A DNA stretch of 32,614 nucleotides from Mycobacteriales bacterium (lineage in GTDB: Bacteria > Actinomycetota > Actinomycetes > JAFAQI01 > DASSKL01), in NCBI GenBank assembly GCA_035690485.1, contig DASSKL010000006.1, positions 1 to 32,614 on the forward strand, written 5' to 3'. A program made the translations under genes and the position numbers. Shown one piece after another: positions 28,049-32,614 of this stretch; position 1 is the stretch's first letter; the number at the start of each line of letters is the position of its first letter. The notes under the pieces were generated by a model. It made no database searches, was not told the DNA's origin, and worked only from the letters and a program-made list of their open reading frames with translations.

Positions 28049-29433
28049 CGGCGGAACACCTCCGTCGGGGCGGCCGCGAGCACCTCACCGGCCGGGGCGG
28101 CGGGCGGCGGCGGCTGCACCGGCCGGCGGGCGGCGTCGCTGACGCGCAGCAGCAGCGCGACGATGATCCAGCTGCTGACGAGGCTGGACCCGCCGTAGGA
28201 GAGGAACGGCAGCGTCAGGCCGGTCAGCGGGATCAGCCGCATGACGCCGCCGACCTGCACGAAGACCTGCAGCGCCACGGCGAACGCCAACCCGATCGCG
28301 AGCAGCTTGCCGAAGCCGTCGCGCACCGACAGCGCCGCGCGCACGCCACGCTCGACGAACAGCAGGTAGAGCACGAGGATCGCCGTCAGCCCGATCAGGC
28401 CCAGCTCCTCGCCGAACGCCGAGGCGATGAAGTCGGTGCTGGCGAACGGCACGAGGTCGGGCCGGCCCTGACCGAGCCCGGTGCCGAAGATGCCGCCGTT
28501 GGCGAACCCGAACAGCCCCTGCACCAGCTGGTAGCCGTTGCCGGTCGGGTCGGCGAACGGGTGCAGCCAGATGTCGACCCGCTCCTGCACGTGGGAGACC
28601 ACGACGGATGCCAGCAGCGCGCCGACGCAGAACAGGCCCAGCCCGATCAGCAGCCAGGACGCGCGTTGGGTGGCCACGTAGAGCATGACGAGGAAGAAGC
28701 CGAAGAACAGCAGTGCGGTGCCGAGGTCGCTCTCCCGAATCAGGATCGCGAGGGTGGCTCCCCACGCGAGCAGCACCGGACCCATGTCGCGGGCGCGCGG
28801 CAGCTCGAGCCCGGCGAAGCGGCGGCCGGCGAGCGACAGGAGCTCGCGCTTGCCCACCAGGTAGGCCGCGAAGAACACCACCAGGACGATCTTCGCGATC
28901 TCTCCCGGCTGGAACGACAGCGGGCCGAGGTGGATCCAGATGCGCGCGCCGTTGACCTCCGACAGCGAGGCCGGCAGCAGCGCGGGCAGCAGCAGCAGCA
29001 CGAGGCCGAGCGCCATGGCCGTGTAGGTGTAGCGCGCGAGGGTGCGGTGGTCGCGGATGACGACCAGCGTGACGACGAACAGCGTGATGCCGATCGCCGT
29101 CCACGCTAGCTGGAGCCCGGCGTTGCCTGGCGGCACGACGCTGCTCAGTCGCTGCGCCTTGTTGGCGGTCGCGAGGTCGATCCGGTGGATCATCACCAGG
29201 CCGAGCCCGTTGAGCAGCGCGGCGATGGGCAGCAGCAGGGGTTCGGCGTAGGGCGCCACCCGCCGGACCGTGAGGTGCGCGACGAGGAAGAGCGCGCCGA
29301 GCCCCGCGCCGTACCAGACGACGCCGGACGGCACGTTGCCGTCGGCGCCGAGGCCGACCGAGATGTAGGCGAGCACGGTGACGGCCACCGCGAAGACCAC
29401 CATCGTGAACTCGACCCCCCGCCGAGCCGTCAC
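28045..29433 (-). CDS. rodA: RodA/FtsW-type peptidoglycan glycosyltransferase
   Basis: A 462-residue SEDS protein that polymerises lipid II into glycan strands. About ten to twelve hydrophobic segments are visible. Family landmarks are ARIWIHLGPLSFQPGEIAKI (about 163-182), the catalytic Asp236 in RESDLGTALLF, and LTLPFLSYGGSSLVSSW near the C-terminus. The cytoplasmic end is Pro/Ala-rich. GTG 29433 lies in the pstP stop (GTGA overlap); a longer in-frame reading upstream would be inside pstP and is not real. The pair rodA-pbpA forms the expected polymerase plus transpeptidase unit. Confidence 0.96.
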   Translation of the reverse strand: MTARRGVEFTMVVFAVAVTVLAYISVGLGADGNVPSGVVWYGAGLGALFLVAHLTVRRVAPYAEPLLLPIAALLNGLGLVMIHRIDLATANKAQRLSSVVPPGNAGLQLAWTAIGITLFVVTLVVIRDHRTLARYTYTAMALGLVLLLLPALLPASLSEVNGARIWIHLGPLSFQPGEIAKIVLVVFFAAYLVGKRELLSLAGRRFAGLELPRARDMGPVLLAWGATLAILIRESDLGTALLFFGFFLVMLYVATQRASWLLIGLGLFCVGALLASVVVSHVQERVDIWLHPFADPTGNGYQLVQGLFGFANGGIFGTGLGQGRPDLVPFASTDFIASAFGEELGLIGLTAILVLYLLFVERGVRAALSVRDGFGKLLAIGLAFAVALQVFVQVGGVMRLIPLTGLTLPFLSYGGSSLVSSWIIVALLLRVSDAARRPVQPPPPAAPAGEVLAAAPTEVFRR

Positions 29434-30785
29434 TTGAGCCCCTCGCACGCCGGGGGCGGTGGCGGGGTCGGGATCAGCGGGCTCGGGCTCGGGGTGGCGC
29501 TGGGCGTCGGACGCGGCGCGGGGCTGCGGCCGGCGGTCGGTCGCGGCGTGGCGGTGGGGGTGGGGATGGGGCTGGCCGATGGCGACGGGGTCGGTGAGGG
29601 GCAGGTCTCCTCGAGCAGGCGGTGGACGATGCGGCGCGCCTCGCCGAGGGTGCCGGCCGCGATGCCGTCGCGCACCGGCTGCTGCTCGTACTGCGGCAGC
29701 GCGGAGACCGGCAGCTGCACCCGCTCGTGCTCCTGCGCCAGCGCGACGCCGGCGATCGACCCGGGTACGCCGTGGAAGATCGCCACGTCGTCCCCGCCGG
29801 CGGCATGGTTGCTGTGCGCGGCACCGACGTACCACTGGCCGTTGATCCAGGCGTAGGCCGCGCCGACCCCGGCGACCAGGACGAGCACGACGATCGCACC
29901 GCCGAGGAGGGCCCGGGGGGCGCGCCGGCGATGCCGGATCGGCGGCTCGTCCTCGACGCCTTCGGGCGTGGGTCGGGCGGCGCGGGCGCGGGCCGCGGGG
30001 CTGTCCTCGATGGCGCCGCTGTGCATCTCCGCCGCCGCGGCGCCGGTGATGACCGGCGCGCTGGATGTGGGCTCTTCGTCGACGAGGTCGGCCACCAGGA
30101 CCGTGACGTTGTCGGGCCCGCCGCCGCGCAGGGCGAGGGCGACCAGCCTCTCCGCGGCCTCGTCGGGGCTGCCCTCGCCGAGGGTGTCGCGGATGGTCTC
30201 GGCGCTGACCACGCCGGACAGCCCGTCGCTGCAGATCAGGTACCGGTCGCCGACGTGCGCCTCGCGCATCGTCAGGTCGGGCTCCACGTCGGCGCGACCG
30301 TCGAGTGCGTTGGTGATCAGCGCCCGCTGCGGGTGGACCTCTGCCTCCTCGGCACTGATCCGACCCTCGTCGACGAGCCCCTGCACGAGGGTGTGGTCAT
30401 GGGTGATCTGGGTGAGCACGCCGTCGCGCAGCAGGTAGGCGCGGGAGTCGCCGACGTGCACGAGCCCGAGCCGGCCCTCCGACCAGAGCAGCGCCGTCAG
30501 CGTCGTACCCATGCCGTCGAGCTCGGCGTCGGTGGTCACCAGCTCGCGCAGCGCGTCGTTGGCGTCGTTGACCGCGGCCCGCAGGGCGTCGAGTAGGTCG
30601 GGCCCGGGGTTGCGCTCGTCGAGCGCGGACACCGTGTGGATCACGACCGCGCTGGCGACCTCGCCGGCCGCGTGCCCGCCCATCCCGTCGGCGACCGCGA
30701 GCAGCCGGGGACCGGCGTAGGCCGAGTCCTCGTTGCCGTCACGCAGCAGCCCGACGTCGGACCGTGCGGCATAGCGCAGCCTCAC
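29430..30785 (-). CDS. pstP: PP2C-type Ser/Thr protein phosphatase PstP
   Basis: A 451-residue membrane phosphatase that removes phosphate from PknA, PknB and their targets. The PP2C core (about 1-237) contains the metal ligands Asp20 (GNEDS), Asp33 (ADGMGGH), Asp187 (CSDGLSG) and Asp225 (GPDNV). A basic linker precedes the membrane segment at about 292-313. The outer domain (314-394) leads to a 50-residue Pro/Ser/Thr-rich tail (396-446) flanked by Cys395 and Cys447. The GTG start at 30785 has only a weak ribosome site (AGGG) 34 bases after the fhaB stop. Tail length may vary because its DNA is repetitive. Confidence 0.96.
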   Translation of the reverse strand: MRLRYAARSDVGLLRDGNEDSAYAGPRLLAVADGMGGHAAGEVASAVVIHTVSALDERNPGPDLLDALRAAVNDANDALRELVTTDAELDGMGTTLTALLWSEGRLGLVHVGDSRAYLLRDGVLTQITHDHTLVQGLVDEGRISAEEAEVHPQRALITNALDGRADVEPDLTMREAHVGDRYLICSDGLSGVVSAETIRDTLGEGSPDEAAERLVALALRGGGPDNVTVLVADLVDEEPTSSAPVITGAAAAEMHSGAIEDSPAARARAARPTPEGVEDEPPIRHRRRAPRALLGGAIVVLVLVAGVGAAYAWINGQWYVGAAHSNHAAGGDDVAIFHGVPGSIAGVALAQEHERVQLPVSALPQYEQQPVRDGIAAGTLGEARRIVHRLLEETCPSPTPSPSASPIPTPTATPRPTAGRSPAPRPTPSATPSPSPLIPTPPPPPACEGLK

Positions 30786-30819
30786 CGCAGGAACCCTAAC
30801 GACTCGTGCCTCGACCGGA

Positions 30820-31320
30820 TCAGCGCCGCAGCTCGAACGCCGTCTGCCCCACCCGGATCGGCGTGCCGACCCGTACGGTGACAGGGCCGCTCACGCGCTG
30901 GCCGTCGAGGTAGGTGCCGTTGGTCGACTGCAGGTCCTCGAGCACCCACCCGTCGCTGGTCGGTGTCAGGCGCGCGTGGCGTGACGACACGTAGTCGTCG
31001 GAGGAGACCACCAGCGTGCAGTCGTCGTTGCGGCCGATGGTCACGGGCGTCTCGCCCAGCGTCAGCGTGGTGCCGGCCAGCGGTCCGGTGGTCACGGCGA
31101 GGACGCGAGCGTCGCGGCGGCGGCGAGGGCGTGCCTGGGTCGCCGTCGCCGGGCGCCCACCGGTGTTTGCCGCAGGCCGGCGTGCGGTCTGCCCGCCCGC
31201 GGCCCGGGCCGCGCTGCGGGCCCCGAAGACGTCGGAGCGTACGACGACGACGGCGGCGATGACGAAGATCCACAGCAGCGCGAGCACGCCGAAGCGGACG
31301 ACGAAGACGGCGAGGTCCAT
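30820..31320 (-). CDS. fhaB: FHA-domain membrane protein FhaB (FipA)
   Basis: A 166-residue protein with an N-terminal membrane segment (about 5-27), a basic disordered linker and a C-terminal FHA domain (about 72-166) that binds phosphothreonine peptides. The binding residues are visible: Arg97 in TIGRNDD, SSRHAR at 112-117 and STNGTYLDG around Asn134. In mycobacteria FhaB (FipA) is a substrate of PknA/PknB and links the kinases with FtsZ and FtsQ. The ATG at 31320 comes nine bases after the fhaA stop. Confidence 0.95.
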   Translation of the reverse strand: MDLAVFVVRFGVLALLWIFVIAAVVVVRSDVFGARSAARAAGGQTARRPAANTGGRPATATQARPRRRRDARVLAVTTGPLAGTTLTLGETPVTIGRNDDCTLVVSSDDYVSSRHARLTPTSDGWVLEDLQSTNGTYLDGQRVSGPVTVRVGTPIRVGQTAFELRR

Positions 31321-31329
31321 GGGCCTTGG

Positions 31330-32121
31330 TCAGCCCACCGGGTCGCGGTCGAAGACGAGGGTGGTCTCGCCGATGCCGATGCGGTCGCCGGGCAGCAGCT
31401 GTCGCATGCCGACCGGGGAGCCGTTGACGAGCGTGCCGTTGGTGGACCCGAGGTCCTCGAGGATCACGCTGTCGTCCTCGATCCGCACGAGCACGTGGCG
31501 GCGGGACACGAGTCCGTCGGGCAGCTGCAGGTCGGCCTCCGGGCCCCGTCCGATGACCGTCTCGGGCTTGACCAGGAAGTAGGTCTCCTCGAGCCCGCGG
31601 GCCTGCGGGGAGTTGACGTCGTACTTCTCCTCGCCACCGACGATGAGTCGCGGCGCACCGGGGAACGAGCCGCGCGGTGCGCCGGCTGCACCGGTGATCA
31701 GGTCGGGGCCGGAGCCGCCGCTTCGCACCAGCACCTCTTTGGCGCTGGGCCCGGCGGAAACGCCGCTGCGGATGCGGAAGACGCCCGTGTCGAGGCTGTC
31801 GACGCGCTCGAAACGCACCGTCACCGCGCCGAGGATCGTGTAGGCGTTCTCCGCCGCGTGCTCTCGCACCATCGCGGCGAGCTCGGTGCCCAGCGGGTCG
31901 GCGTAGGCGGCGAGCCGGCTGTGGTCGTGCTCACCGAGCTCGACGACGAACTCGTTGGGCACGAGGACCCGGCCCTCGCTGACGATCGCCTTCTTGTCGT
32001 CGGTCTCGCGCTGCAGTGCCTGCGCGATCTCGACCGGTTGCACCTCGCCCTTGAAGACCTTGGCGAAGGTGCCCTCGACGAGGTCTTCGAGGCGTCTTTC
32101 GAAGCGTTGGAGTACACCCAC
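31330..32121 (-). CDS. fhaA: DUF3662/FHA-domain protein FhaA
   Basis: A 263-residue cytoplasmic phosphothreonine-binding protein. The N-terminal DUF3662 domain (about 1-118) starts with GVLQRFERRLEDLVEG, and the C-terminal FHA domain (about 182-258) has GRGPEADLQL (Arg192), LVSRRHVLV and GSTNGTLVNG. In mycobacteria FhaA interacts with PknB and with the flippase MurJ to restrain peptidoglycan synthesis. The linker (about 118-180) is short; M. tuberculosis FhaA is about twice as long because of a Gly/Pro/Tyr-rich linker. I chose GTG 32121, eight bases after GGAAGGG (minus strand, 32130-32136), over an ATG 24 bases earlier. It is the first gene of the fhaA-to-pknB operon. Confidence 0.95.
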   Translation of the reverse strand: MGVLQRFERRLEDLVEGTFAKVFKGEVQPVEIAQALQRETDDKKAIVSEGRVLVPNEFVVELGEHDHSRLAAYADPLGTELAAMVREHAAENAYTILGAVTVRFERVDSLDTGVFRIRSGVSAGPSAKEVLVRSGGSGPDLITGAAGAPRGSFPGAPRLIVGGEEKYDVNSPQARGLEETYFLVKPETVIGRGPEADLQLPDGLVSRRHVLVRIEDDSVILEDLGSTNGTLVNGSPVGMRQLLPGDRIGIGETTLVFDRDPVG

Positions 32122-32149
32122 GAGCGGATCCCTTCCCCGTCGCATCGTG

Positions 32150-32155
32150 ATCGTA
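32150..32155 (-). promoter_or_regulatory. Candidate -10 element of the fhaA-pknB operon
   Basis: On the minus strand TACGAT fits the TANNNT pattern and lies 28 bases before the fhaA start codon. The matching -35 region (CTTCCC around 32173-32178) is a poor match to consensus, so this is tentative. It would be the only obvious promoter for seven genes spanning 8.7 kb. Confidence 0.35.
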
Positions 32156-32216
32156 TCCGCCGCTTCACGCCGGGGAAGGTCACCCGGTGCTGCGTGCTAA
32201 CTTCGTTGGGTCACTC

Positions 32217-32299
32217 GGGCGAGTGGCGGAATGGCAGACGCGCACGGTTCAGGTCCGTGTGTCCGTAAGGACGTGGGGGTTCAACTCCCCCCTCGCCCA
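32217..32299 (+). tRNA. tRNA-Leu (CAG)
   Basis: An 83-base class II tRNA. Acceptor GGGCGAG pairs perfectly with CTCGCCC, the anticodon stem is CACGG/CCGTG around TTCAGGT with anticodon CAG at 32250-32252, a variable arm (GTCC-GTAA-GGAC) follows, and the T arm is GGGGG-TTCAACT-CCCCC. Discriminator A; CCA not encoded. TAACTT at 32198-32203 is a plausible -10. A tRNA-Leu next to fhaA is also found in mycobacteria. Confidence 0.97.
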
Positions 32300-32431
32300 C
32301 CCTCCTTCGATCCGGATCGAGCCGTTCGCGGCGCTTGCTGGTTGCTGTCAACGCTGCAGGTGCTGACCTTCCGGAGCCCAGTCGGCGGGGCGGCCGGTCT
32401 GGTTTGCGAACTCCACTGATAGGACCGACGG

Positions 32432-32614
32432 GTGCCGCTGCCACTCGATGGGCTGACCGTCGTCGACCTCACTCAGGTGCTGTCCGGGCCCTACTGCACG
32501 ATGCTGCTCGCCGACATGGGCGCCGACGTCGTGAAGATCGAGCCGCCCGCCGGTGACGCCACCCGGCAGTGGGGTCCGTTCCTGCGCGAGGACGAGGAGC
32601 GGTCCTTTGGCGGC
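32432..32614 (+). CDS. Family III CoA-transferase (CaiB/BaiF), 3' end outside window
   Basis: The first 61 codons of a larger gene. The reading starts at GTG 32432, seven bases after AGGA, and gives [20 protein letters not shown], then [19 protein letters not shown]. This is the characteristic N-terminus of family III CoA-transferases, which move CoA between organic acids (for example formyl-, carnitine- or 2-methylacyl-CoA systems). The catalytic aspartate lies beyond the window, so activity and substrate cannot be judged. It is preceded by 132 bases after tRNA-Leu in which I see nothing else. Confidence 0.85.
   Translation, partial: MPLPLDGLTVVDLTQVLSGPYCTMLLADMGADVVKIEPPAGDATRQWGPFLREDEERSFGG

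Noticed and set aside
29434-29835. N-terminal extension of rodA
   Set aside because: It lies within pstP in another frame and is Arg/Ala/Pro-rich shadow sequence; GTG 29433 at the overlap gives a normal RodA.
32217-32299. tRNA-Leu as an integration (att) site with an island beyond it
   Set aside because: No integrase or duplicate of the tRNA 3' end is visible in the 315 bases that follow, and this tRNA position is shared with mycobacteria.

Overview
The window is an uninterrupted stretch of the replication-origin region of a high-GC actinobacterium. It enters inside dnaA and then shows the actinobacterial order oriC, dnaN, gnd, recF, a DUF721/DciA gene, gyrB, gyrA, a DUF3566 gene and tRNA-Ile. 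The far side holds the equally typical crgA, DUF881, class E sortase, pabA/trpG-like gene and the cluster pknB, pknA, pbpA, rodA, pstP, fhaB, fhaA, followed by tRNA-Leu(CAG). Strong third-position GC, frequent GTG and TTG starts, and 4-base stop/start overlaps agree with this. The class is clear. I cannot fix the order or genus: gnd, the DUF5324-like gene and the class E sortase resemble Streptomyces-type chromosomes, while the kinase cluster is shared with mycobacteria.

Layout. 1-10475 (+): replication initiation, sliding clamp, recombination mediator, helicase-loading factor and DNA gyrase, with a 350-base dnaA-dnaN spacer that looks like oriC. 10561-12405: tRNA-Ile(GAT), a 51-codon DLW-39-like ORF, a minus-strand citrate synthase and tRNA-Ala(TGC). 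12436-15616 (-): a secreted subtilisin-like protease and a DUF5324-like membrane protein with seven 11-residue repeats. 15812-18549 (+): cyclophilin, a rhomboid protease with an N-terminal zinc finger, and a thiolase ending at a strong hairpin. 18657-20672: crgA (-) divergent from DUF881, sortase E and a small membrane protein (+). 20743-23389 (+): an acyl-CoA-ligase-like enzyme with a histone-H1-like tail, then a glutamine amidotransferase. 23393-32121 (-): the Ser/Thr-kinase and cell-wall-elongation operon. 32217-32614: tRNA-Leu(CAG) and the start of a family III CoA-transferase.

How the genes work together. The left third makes the replication machinery and the topoisomerase that relieves its supercoils. 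The right half couples wall synthesis and division to phospho-signalling: PknA and PknB sense wall fragments through PASTA domains, PstP reverses their phosphorylation, FhaA and FhaB bind the phosphoproteins, RodA and PbpA polymerise and cross-link peptidoglycan, and CrgA with DUF881 belongs to the division machinery. The middle genes (citrate synthase, protease, thiolase, ligase) are metabolic or secreted functions lodged in this conserved scaffold.

I see no transposon, prophage, CRISPR array or defence island, and no convincing new multi-gene system. The items most worth a second look are an apparent ATC start codon for the DUF881 gene, the lysine/alanine-rich tail on the acyl ligase, the perfect 7 x 11-residue repeat in the DUF5324-like protein, PASTA domains on PknA as well as PknB, and an identical 13-base TTG initiation region on gltA and crgA.
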